Below, piece by piece: positions 7,073 to 14,199 of a stretch of DNA of 64,000 nucleotides. A program made the translations under genes and the position numbers. Within the stretch, counting starts at the first letter, position 1. Every line of letters begins with the position of its first letter. Source of the stretch: JAGOPY01 sp964619555. GTDB taxonomy: Bacteria; Bacteroidota; Bacteroidia; Bacteroidales; JAGOPY01. The notes beneath the pieces are model-generated. The model ran no database searches. It was not told the origin of the DNA and saw nothing but the letters and a program-made list of their open reading frames with translations. Location of the stretch: contig CAZUDV010000010.1 of assembly GCA_964619555.1 (NCBI GenBank), forward strand, positions 1-64,000, read 5' to 3'.

Positions 7073-9232
7073 ATGGATACCGCAACTATTGCCAGGACCC
7101 AGAAAGTGCTCAGGGAAACGCCATACGAATGGAAAGCGCTCGACAGGGGTTACACCGATAAGATCCTTTATGTGAACGTTGGTTCCTGTGAGATCAAAGA
7201 AAAGACTGTTCCTCCGCTGATGAAGGAGAAATTCATCGGAGGCAGGGGTTACGGACTTAAATTGCTATGGGATGCCACCAGGCCGGATACCCGCTGGGAT
7301 GACCCGGATAATGAGATCAACATCTCATCAGGACCGATCGGGGGTATTACACAATACTCCGGAACTGGTAAGTCGATTTGTGTTTCCATCTCTCCGCAGA
7401 CTGATATTCCTATCGATAGCAATGTCGGTGGGTTTTTCGGTCCGTTTCTGAAATTTTCCGGATACGATGCCATCGAGATTCAGGGAAAAGCCGAAAAAGA
7501 TGTGATCATTTTCATCGATGGCGTCAATCATAAGGTGACTATCAGCGAAATCAATGTCGAACACGTGGATTCCCATTTGCTGGCAGAATACCTGACAGAT
7601 ATCTATGCGGATGACGAAAAAGACAAAAAGAATATTGCCGTAGTTTCAACGGGAGCAGCCGCGGACCATTCCTTCATCGGCATGTTGAATTTCAGCTTTT
7701 ATGATAATCGCAGAAAAAAGGTCCGGCTTAAACAAGCCGGCCGTGGCGGAATCGGTACGGTATTCCGTAATAAAAAGATCAGGGCCATCGTCGCTAAAAT
7801 TCCGGGGGTGAAAGGTAACCTGAACAATGTCATCGACCTTGAAGCCATCATGGAACGCGGTAAGCGCTTCAATACCGAAATGCGTGACCTGGATGATTCC
7901 CAGGCTGAAATGAGGACAAAGGGAACTGCCCACCTCACCAATATCATGAACGATTATGATCTTCTTCCTACTCATAATTACAAATACGGGAGCCATCCGG
8001 ATGCCAATGCCATTCATTCGGAGGTCTGGAAGGAAAGATTTACCCAGGGAATTCCAGACGGTTGCTGGATCGGTTGCAATATGGCCTGTGCCAAAGGAGT
8101 AGACAACTATATCCTACGCACCGGCCCGTACAAGGATCAGAGTGTGATCGTGGACGGCCCGGAATATGAAAATGCCGGCGGCCTCGGATCAAATTGCGGT
8201 ATTTTTAATCCTGACTATATCATAGAAGCCAATTTCTACTGTGATACTTACGGGATCTGCACGATTTCCTGGGGAACCATCGTGGCGTTCGTGATGGAGT
8301 GCTTTGAAAACGGTATACTGAATGAGCAAAGAACTGGCGGATTGAAGCTTAACTTCGGCAATGCCGATTCAGCCATGGAGTTGCTCCACCAGTTGGCCCG
8401 TGGCGAAGGATTCGGCGTAATTGCCGGAATGGGTGTCAGGAAAATGAAACAATTGTTTGCTGAAAACGGTTGGGGCGATCCGGCTTTCCTTCAGGATATC
8501 GGAATGGAAAACAAGGGCCTGGAGTACTCCGAATATGTCTCCAAGGAATCGCTTGCCCAGCAGGGTGGTTTTGCTATGACCAACAAAGGCCCGCAGCACG
8601 ATGAAGCCTGGTTGATCTTCATGGACATGGTAAACAATCAGATACCTACCTTCGAAAACAAGGCCGAAGCCTTACATTACTTCCCCATGTTCCGAACATG
8701 GTTCGGTCTTGTCGGCCTCTGCAAACTTCCCTGGAATGACGTGGAACCCGTCAATAATGCCGAAACCGACGAACCTGCCAAAGTTCCCGAACATGTCGAT
8801 AATTATGTGACCATTTATAAAGCGGTCACCGGTAATGATTTCGATAAACACGAACTGATCCGGCAGTCGGAAAGAGTGTATAATTTCCAGCGAATATTCA
8901 ACATCCGCAGGGGTTATGGAACCAGGAAAAATGATGCCCAACCATACCGTGCGGCCGGTCCTGTCACCGTTGAGGAATACGAATCGAGAGCCGATCGCTA
9001 CGACAAACAACTAAAGGAAAAAGTCGGGATCGATCCGACCGGCTTGACCACTGCTGAAAAAATGAAGCACCTCAGGAAATACCGTGAGGAGCAATATGAA
9101 AAGCTCCTCGATGCCGTCTATTTCCGCAGGGGATGGACCAAGAACGGAATACCGAAGATTGAACACCTTAAAAGACTGGGAATGGACCTTCCGGAACTGA
9201 TTGATGTTGTGAAGGACAGGCAAGAAGATTAG
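7073..9232 (+). CDS. Divergent tungsten-dependent aldehyde:ferredoxin oxidoreductase family enzyme
   Basis: 719 aa, longer than classical AOR (about 600-620). The family oxidises aldehydes to acids, or the reverse, with a bis-pyranopterin tungsten site and one [4Fe-4S] cluster. The N-terminal cofactor domain shows FIGGRGYGLKLLWD (54-67) and GGFFGPFLKFSGYDAIEIQG (119-138). Candidate cluster ligands are C331, C335 and C339 (spacing x3/x3 instead of the usual x2/x3) and C550. The pterin motif DTYGIC at 391-396 is intact. The second DxxGLC motif reads GLVGLC (545-550), with Asp replaced by Gly. E366 and H509 seem to match the active-site Glu and His of Pyrococcus AOR by my rough alignment. No ferredoxin or flavin subunit is adjacent. 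Substrate unknown; the neighbouring aldehyde dehydrogenase and oxyanion-binding gene support a tungsten-aldehyde role. Confidence 0.88.
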   Translation: MDTATIARTQKVLRETPYEWKALDRGYTDKILYVNVGSCEIKEKTVPPLMKEKFIGGRGYGLKLLWDATRPDTRWDDPDNEINISSGPIGGITQYSGTGKSICVSISPQTDIPIDSNVGGFFGPFLKFSGYDAIEIQGKAEKDVIIFIDGVNHKVTISEINVEHVDSHLLAEYLTDIYADDEKDKKNIAVVSTGAAADHSFIGMLNFSFYDNRRKKVRLKQAGRGGIGTVFRNKKIRAIVAKIPGVKGNLNNVIDLEAIMERGKRFNTEMRDLDDSQAEMRTKGTAHLTNIMNDYDLLPTHNYKYGSHPDANAIHSEVWKERFTQGIPDGCWIGCNMACAKGVDNYILRTGPYKDQSVIVDGPEYENAGGLGSNCGIFNPDYIIEANFYCDTYGICTISWGTIVAFVMECFENGILNEQRTGGLKLNFGNADSAMELLHQLARGEGFGVIAGMGVRKMKQLFAENGWGDPAFLQDIGMENKGLEYSEYVSKESLAQQGGFAMTNKGPQHDEAWLIFMDMVNNQIPTFENKAEALHYFPMFRTWFGLVGLCKLPWNDVEPVNNAETDEPAKVPEHVDNYVTIYKAVTGNDFDKHELIRQSERVYNFQRIFNIRRGYGTRKNDAQPYRAAGPVTVEEYESRADRYDKQLKEKVGIDPTGLTTAEKMKHLRKYREEQYEKLLDAVYFRRGWTKNGIPKIEHLKRLGMDLPELIDVVKDRQED

Positions 9233-9242
9233 TTTTAAGTTC

Positions 9243-9268
9243 TGAGTTTTGAGCCTTGAGTTTTGAGC
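9243..9268 (+). repeat. Short direct repeat after the AOR gene
   Basis: TGAGTTTTGAGC occurs twice, at 9243-9254 and 9257-9268. This is simple tandem sequence in the gap after the AOR gene, with no evident function. Confidence 0.6.
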
Positions 9269-9348
9269 TAATTCTTAACTCGGTAAAAAACATGAGAAGT
9301 CTATCTCAAAACTGTGGATCTTTGGCCAAAACATTAACACGAAATTTG

Positions 9349-9356
9349 TATTTTTG
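9349..9356 (+). promoter_or_regulatory. -7 box for the modE-like operon
   Basis: TATTTTTG is an exact TAnnTTTG match. A TTTG at 9321-9324 could be the -33 element, though the 24-nt spacing is long. Predicted transcription starts near 9363, inside the adjacent inverted repeat. This makes an ATG at 9365 an unlikely start codon and favours the one at 9392. Confidence 0.5.
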
Positions 9357-9360
9357 GCCG

Positions 9361-9384
9361 CGATATGCACAAATACGCATATCG
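9361..9384. promoter_or_regulatory. Putative ModE-like autoregulatory operator
   Basis: Perfect 8-bp arms CGATATGC (9361-9368) and GCATATCG (9377-9384) flank an 8-nt spacer. The site overlaps the predicted transcription start of the modE-like gene, where a bound dimer would block initiation. It is the sister of the site at 6964-6987. Confidence 0.62.
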
Positions 9385-9391
9385 ACAATCC

Positions 9392-9772
9392 ATGAGCAGA
9401 ATTAAACCCAGCAAATTCGAGATTTTTCTCAATTACAAGCTATGGCTTTCCTCCGTTACCGGTGAAGGCATCATAGAAGAAGAGCGCTATAAGCTCCTTC
9501 AGTTTATCAAAGAAAAAGGTTCTCTGAAAGCTGCTGCAGATGAATTGAAAATAAGCTACCGGAAAGCATGGGGAGATTTGAAAAAAGCGGAAGAACTGCT
9601 TGGGTATGAGCTGATCGTTCGCCAGAGGGGAGGAAAAGACGGTGGACAGTCAATCCTGACCGATAAAGCAATTAAATTACTTCAGGCCTATAACGCCCTT
9701 CATATAAAGATGGATGATGCGGTGGAAAAAGCCTATGAAGAGTTTAAAGCAAAGACAAGAGAGATCAAATAA
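9392..9772 (+). CDS. ModE N-terminal-type winged-helix regulator without molybdate-binding domain
   Basis: 126 aa from the ATG at 9392; an in-frame ATG at 9365 would lie within 2 nt of the predicted transcription start and inside the operator. The protein is the DNA-binding half of ModE: helix-turn-helix GSLKAAADELKISYRKAW followed by LKKAEELLGYELIVRQRGG and a glycine-rich wing. Canonical ModE carries two C-terminal TOBE domains that bind molybdate or tungstate. None is present, so metal sensing would need another mechanism. It is first in a run with an oxyanion-binding lipoprotein, an ALDH and a SUOX-like protein. It probably controls this run and the upstream AOR (inference). Confidence 0.85.
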   Translation: MSRIKPSKFEIFLNYKLWLSSVTGEGIIEEERYKLLQFIKEKGSLKAAADELKISYRKAWGDLKKAEELLGYELIVRQRGGKDGGQSILTDKAIKLLQAYNALHIKMDDAVEKAYEEFKAKTREIK

Positions 9773-9818
9773 TAAGGCAGTGATTTTGACGATCCTTCAA
9801 CGTTTAATAGAATCAATC

Positions 9819-10814
9819 ATGAATCTTTTCCGGAAGAACCATATATCTATTTTTTTATTGGTTCCCATCCTCCTTTCGTGTCGTCCGTTAGATCGGAAAC
9901 CCGCAACAGGCGACCGTCAGGGTATACAGGGCGAAATCATTATCTTCCATGCCGGCAGCCTGTCGGTTCCCTTTAAAAAAATTGCACAGGAATTCGAAAC
10001 CGTCAATCCAGGGATAAAAGTCTTACTTGAACCTGCAGGAAGCGTTGCCTGTGCAAGGAAAATCACAGACCTGAAAAAACCCTGCGATTTAATGGCTTCT
10101 TCCGATTATAAAGTGATTGAAGAATTGCTCATCCCGGGGTATACTGGATGGCATATTCCCTTTGCTTCCAATGAACTGGTAATTGCTTACAACGAGAATT
10201 CAACCGGCTCCCAGGAAATAAATGACAGCAACTGGCCTGAAATTCTGTTAAGTAAGAATGTCTTCTATGGAAGAGCAGATCCGAATTCAGATCCTTGCGG
10301 TTACAGAACAGTGATGACCTTTCAACTGGCATCGCAACTATATCTTTTGCCCGAACTCGAATCCAAACTAACTGACAAGGACCAGAAATATATCCGCCCC
10401 AAGGAAGTTGACCTCCTGGCTCTTCTAGAAGTCGGCGAGATAGATTACATCTTTATTTACAAATCAGTAGCCGTACAACATCAGCTCAAATTCACAGAAT
10501 TGCCGGAAGAGATCAATCTCGGGAATCCTGCATTGGATGAACAATACCGGAAAGCTATAGTTGCCATAAACAGCAGCGAACCGGGAAAAAGTATGCAAAT
10601 GTCTGGAGAAGCGATGATCTATTCCATCACCATGCCCGACAATGCACCAAACCGGACAGTGGCCCTGGCTTTCCTGGCTTTTTTGCTGGATAAGGAACAC
10701 GGAATGAAGATTATGGAACAGGAGGGTCAGAAATCCGTTGTACCGGCCCCGAATAAATTCTATTCACGTCTGCCGGAACCACTGAAAAAATTTGCTGAGC
10801 CTATCGACAATTAA
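9819..10814 (+). CDS. WtpA-like tungstate/molybdate-binding lipoprotein
   Basis: 331 aa from the ATG at 9819, which gives a proper lipoprotein signal with lipobox LLSC. A longer frame from 9714 would overlap the regulator and lacks a signal. The mature part is a periplasmic-binding-protein type II domain: IIIFHAGSLSVPFKKIA near the N-terminus, EPAGSVACARKI, and PCDLMASSDY, matching the WtpA/ModA-like group. It should bind tungstate or molybdate for uptake. Neither a permease nor an ABC ATPase gene is in this neighbourhood, so it is either served by a remote transporter or acts otherwise. It follows the ModE-like gene by 46 bp. Confidence 0.85.
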   Translation: MNLFRKNHISIFLLVPILLSCRPLDRKPATGDRQGIQGEIIIFHAGSLSVPFKKIAQEFETVNPGIKVLLEPAGSVACARKITDLKKPCDLMASSDYKVIEELLIPGYTGWHIPFASNELVIAYNENSTGSQEINDSNWPEILLSKNVFYGRADPNSDPCGYRTVMTFQLASQLYLLPELESKLTDKDQKYIRPKEVDLLALLEVGEIDYIFIYKSVAVQHQLKFTELPEEINLGNPALDEQYRKAIVAINSSEPGKSMQMSGEAMIYSITMPDNAPNRTVALAFLAFLLDKEHGMKIMEQEGQKSVVPAPNKFYSRLPEPLKKFAEPIDN

Positions 10815-10835
10815 TCCCAATTATATTAACAATAC

Positions 10836-12374
10836 ATGAAAGATTTCTTACAAATACTTGGAATTCAAAATATTAATCCCGGAGCCCACGATGGTTTACA
10901 AGCTCATCAAACACATGGACCTGTTTTGCAGTCCTTTTCTCCGGTAGACGGCAGCCTGATTGCATCCCTTCAGCAAGCCGGCTGGAATGATTATGAAATG
11001 ATCATTGCCCAGGCACAAGAAGCATTTAAGATCTGGCGAATGGTTCCGGCACCCAGGCGAGGTGAAATTGTCAGGCAGATCGGGAATGAATTTCGAAAAT
11101 ACAAGGAGCCGTTAGGCAAACTGGTATCATATGAAATGGGTAAAATTTATCAGGAAGGCCTGGGAGAGGTTCAGGAAATGATTGATGTCGCCGATTATGC
11201 AGTCGGCCTTTCCAGGCAGCTTTATGGTCTTACGATGCACTCCGAAAGGCCCCTTCACAGGATGTACGAGCAATATCATCCATTGGGGGTGGTCGGTGTG
11301 ATCAGTTCGTTTAACTTTCCCATGGCGGTATGGTCATGGAATGCCATGATTGCCATGGTCTGCGGCGATGTAGTGATCTGGAAGCCATCTTCCAAGACAC
11401 CACTTTGCGCAATCGCAGTTCAAAATATCATACAGAAAGTACTCAGAGAAAATGCTCTGCCGGCAGGAATTCTGAGCCTGGTGGCAGCAGGATCTTCCGA
11501 ACTGGGGGATGATTTTCTGGCAGACAGGCGGGTCCCGCTGGTCTCAGTCACCGGATCCGTAAGGGTCGGCCGGCATGTTGCCAAAGTCGTCGGCGAACGG
11601 CTAGGGAAAACCATCCTGGAATTGGGCGGTAATAATGCCATCATTATCTCGCAATACGGGAATAAAAATATGGCATTGAGAGCCAGCCTCTTCGGGGCAA
11701 TAGCCACAGCAGGTCAACGATGCACCTCGACCAGGAGGCTTATCATTCATGATTGCATCTTCGACCAGGTGAGGGATAAACTTGTGAGTGCCTACCGGCA
11801 AATAAAAATCGGGGATCCGTTAGATGAATCCAATGTAATAGGCCCGCTGATCGATAAAAGTGCGGTCAGGGCCTTTTTACATGCTCAGCAGGAAGTGGTC
11901 AGGGAAGGCGGAAGGATCATTTACGGAGGCCAGGTACTGGATGGTCCGGGTTACGAATCGGGGTGTTACGTGGTCCCTTGCATTGCAGAAGCAGAGAACC
12001 ACTACCGGATCGTTCAGGAAGAAACCTTTGCGCCAATCCTGTATTTGATCCGGTATAAAGATATCGAGGAAGCCATTGAGTATCATAACAGTGTGCCACA
12101 AGGTCTGTCATCTGCCATCTTTACACGGAATATCCTCGAATCGGAAAAATTTCTTTCGCATGCCGGGTCTGATTGCGGTATTGCCAACGTGAATATTGCC
12201 ACCAACGGAGCTGAGATTGGCGGGGCATTCGGAGGGGAGAAAGACACCGGTGGAGGGCGCGAATCGGGTAGCGACGCCTGGAAGGCCTATATGCGCCGCC
12301 AGACCAATACAATCAATTTTAGTACGGAATTACCACTCGCTCAAGGGATTAAATTTGATCTTATAGAAGACTAA
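10836..12374 (+). CDS. ALDH7-type aldehyde dehydrogenase (aminoadipate-semialdehyde dehydrogenase-like)
   Basis: 512 aa. It oxidises an aldehyde to an acid with NAD(P)+. The catalytic set is visible: N160 in SSFNFP, E262 in LELGGNN and C296 in AGQRCTS. The C-terminal FGGEKDTGGGRESGSDAWK signature is that of the ALDH7/antiquitin group (piperideine-6-carboxylate or aminoadipate semialdehyde dehydrogenase, AmaB). No lysine-degradation genes are near, so the natural aldehyde is uncertain. Sitting with an AOR and a tungstate-binding lipoprotein, it may be the NAD(P)-linked partner of the same aldehyde pool (inference). It ends 2 bp before the next gene. Confidence 0.9.
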   Translation: MKDFLQILGIQNINPGAHDGLQAHQTHGPVLQSFSPVDGSLIASLQQAGWNDYEMIIAQAQEAFKIWRMVPAPRRGEIVRQIGNEFRKYKEPLGKLVSYEMGKIYQEGLGEVQEMIDVADYAVGLSRQLYGLTMHSERPLHRMYEQYHPLGVVGVISSFNFPMAVWSWNAMIAMVCGDVVIWKPSSKTPLCAIAVQNIIQKVLRENALPAGILSLVAAGSSELGDDFLADRRVPLVSVTGSVRVGRHVAKVVGERLGKTILELGGNNAIIISQYGNKNMALRASLFGAIATAGQRCTSTRRLIIHDCIFDQVRDKLVSAYRQIKIGDPLDESNVIGPLIDKSAVRAFLHAQQEVVREGGRIIYGGQVLDGPGYESGCYVVPCIAEAENHYRIVQEETFAPILYLIRYKDIEEAIEYHNSVPQGLSSAIFTRNILESEKFLSHAGSDCGIANVNIATNGAEIGGAFGGEKDTGGGRESGSDAWKAYMRRQTNTINFSTELPLAQGIKFDLIED

Positions 12375-12376
12375 CT

Positions 12377-13393
12377 ATGAAAAATTTTTGGATTCTTAAC
12401 ATGATTGCCATGGCTCTATCAATTTCACACAACTCGAATGGGCAGGAGACAAATGATTTTTACGACGATGCGGAAACCTTCGATCTGAATGGTAAAACTA
12501 CTATACAGATCGCCGGTGAGATCGCCAATCCGGGGGTTATCGACATAACCTCCCTGGAGAAAAGATCCCTCATCATCAAAGAAGCGCTTATTCATGCCGA
12601 TACCAACCGTTTTATTGGGGCTTACCGGTATGATGGATACTCATTGTACGATATTCTCAACACGTATATCCTGAAGAAAACAAATAACGAAGAATTCCCA
12701 CCGATCATCGACCTTTATGTGGAAGTGGAAGATGAAAAAGGTAATTCTGTATTCATCAGCTGGGGAGAGATCTATTACCCGATCCATCGCCATGAGATTA
12801 TCATAGCAACCCGGGTGACCCGGATTGTCCCGTCGAAGACCAGGGATCTGTGGCCCCTCCCTGAAAACATTAAGCTGGTTGTTGGATCGGATCTAATAAC
12901 CGAGAGGAACATCAGCAATCCGGTGAAAATAACCATACATTCCGCCCGGGTAACCTACCCGATCCACAGGGAGATGAGCCCGTTGTATTCGAACATGCTG
13001 ACGATTGATGACCGGGTTAAATTAACGGATAAATCCGATATTCCGGCTAATACGACATTCCTGACCTATGAAAGCGTTTTTTACGGACGCGGACGTGGCA
13101 TCCACAGCACGACACCATTCCATGGATATCTGCTTAAAGACGTCCTGGATGAATATTTTAGTTTCGATCAGGAAGCTGTAAAAAAGGGCCTGTTTGTCAT
13201 AGCGTCGGTAGACGGATACCGGAGTGTATTTACTTTCAGCGAGATCATGAACAGGAATGACCAGGCGGAGGTTTTACTTGTTTTTGATCCGGAAAATAAA
13301 GACGGCGGTGCATTCCGGCTGTTCCCGGCAGCAGATTTCTTCTCCGACAGGGCTGTAAAAGCTGTATCGGAGATCAGGATGTTAAAGTTCTGA
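12377..13393 (+). CDS. Exported protein with two sulfite-oxidase-fold-like repeats
   Basis: 338 aa with an N-terminal signal peptide (cleavage near NGQE). Two halves, about 35-170 and 180-335, repeat a pattern like the Moco-binding oxidoreductase (SUOX/YedY) domain. Each has a strand with GEIANPG or ARVTYP, then GYSLYDILN or GYLLKDVLD, and the second has VDGYRSVFTFSEI and GGAFRLFPA. No Cys that could ligate molybdenum is evident. It may therefore be a cofactor-free relative, a cofactor sensor or a chaperone. It is translationally close to ALDH (2-bp gap) in the tungsten island. Family assignment is by pattern only. Confidence 0.55.
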   Translation: MKNFWILNMIAMALSISHNSNGQETNDFYDDAETFDLNGKTTIQIAGEIANPGVIDITSLEKRSLIIKEALIHADTNRFIGAYRYDGYSLYDILNTYILKKTNNEEFPPIIDLYVEVEDEKGNSVFISWGEIYYPIHRHEIIIATRVTRIVPSKTRDLWPLPENIKLVVGSDLITERNISNPVKITIHSARVTYPIHREMSPLYSNMLTIDDRVKLTDKSDIPANTTFLTYESVFYGRGRGIHSTTPFHGYLLKDVLDEYFSFDQEAVKKGLFVIASVDGYRSVFTFSEIMNRNDQAEVLLVFDPENKDGGAFRLFPAADFFSDRAVKAVSEIRMLKF

Positions 13394-13407
13394 TGACGGA
13401 AATCTCC

Positions 13408-14133
13408 TCAACGACGCAACTCGAATTTTTCCCCAAGGTAAACCTTTCTGACCTGCTCATCCTCCGCGAGTTCTTCGCTGGTGCCCGATTTTAGCACACG
13501 GCCTTCGAAGAGAAGATACGACCGGTCTGTAATGGACAAGGTTTCGTGAACATTATGGTCAGTTATGAGCACCCCGATGTTCTTATCCTTCAGGTGGGCG
13601 ACGATATTCTGAATATCCTCGACCGCAATGGGATCAACGCCTGCAAAAGGTTCGTCCAGAAGGATGAAACTCGGGTCAGTGGCCAGGGCGCGGGCGATTT
13701 CGGTCCGCCGCCTCTCCCCTCCCGACAACTGAATACCAAGGCTTTTTCGTACATGCTGCAGGCCGAACTCATCCAGCAAAGATTCCAGTCGATCCCTTTG
13801 ATCCTGTTTAGAGAATTTGGTGAATTCCAGCACTGCCCTCAGGTTGTCTTCCACGCTCAGTTTACGGAAAACGCTGGCTTCCTGGGCAAGATAACCGATA
13901 CCGAGCTGAGCCCGGCGGTACATCGGCTCTTCGGTTATATCCCTGTCATCCAGGAAGACTTTGCCGGCAAATGGTTTGATAAGCCCGACAATAATATAGA
14001 ATGATGTGGTTTTCCCGGCTCCGTTCGGTCCCAGGAGACCCACGATCTCACCCTGTTTCACTTCAATGGAAACATTGTCCACAACTGTCCTCTGCCTGTA
14101 GCGCTTGACGATTTTATCAGTTCTCAGAATCAT
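13408..14133 (-). CDS. lptB: LPS export ABC transporter ATP-binding protein LptB
   Basis: 241 aa from the ATG at 14133, the usual LptB length; a longer frame to 14184 would run through the -7 box. It is the ATPase of LptB2FG, which extracts LPS from the inner membrane. Walker A GPNGAGKTTS is at 35-44, the Q-loop follows, the signature LSGGERRRTEIARAL is intact, and Walker B is FILLDEPFAGVDP. It is convergent with the SUOX-like gene. lptC and lptA are not adjacent. Confidence 0.95.
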   Translation of the reverse strand: MILRTDKIVKRYRQRTVVDNVSIEVKQGEIVGLLGPNGAGKTTSFYIIVGLIKPFAGKVFLDDRDITEEPMYRRAQLGIGYLAQEASVFRKLSVEDNLRAVLEFTKFSKQDQRDRLESLLDEFGLQHVRKSLGIQLSGGERRRTEIARALATDPSFILLDEPFAGVDPIAVEDIQNIVAHLKDKNIGVLITDHNVHETLSITDRSYLLFEGRVLKSGTSEELAEDEQVRKVYLGEKFELRR

Positions 14134-14138
14134 AATGG

Positions 14139-14146
14139 CAAATTTA
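14139..14146 (-). promoter_or_regulatory. -7 box immediately upstream of lptB
   Basis: On the minus strand the sequence reads TAAATTTG, an exact TAnnTTTG match. It ends only 5 bp before the lptB ATG, so a transcript starting at the expected distance would be leaderless or nearly so. Confidence 0.4.
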
Positions 14147-14199
14147 AGAAAGATATGACAACGTGAACGATACCGGGTATTCACCGGCCATATTATCGA

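Noticed and set aside
9365..9391. N-terminal extension of the ModE-like protein
   Set aside because: The predicted transcription start and inverted repeat overlap it, and the family's conserved region begins after 9392.
9714..9818. N-terminal extension of the WtpA-like protein
   Set aside because: It overlaps the regulator gene and lacks a signal; the ATG at 9819 gives a proper lipoprotein signal.
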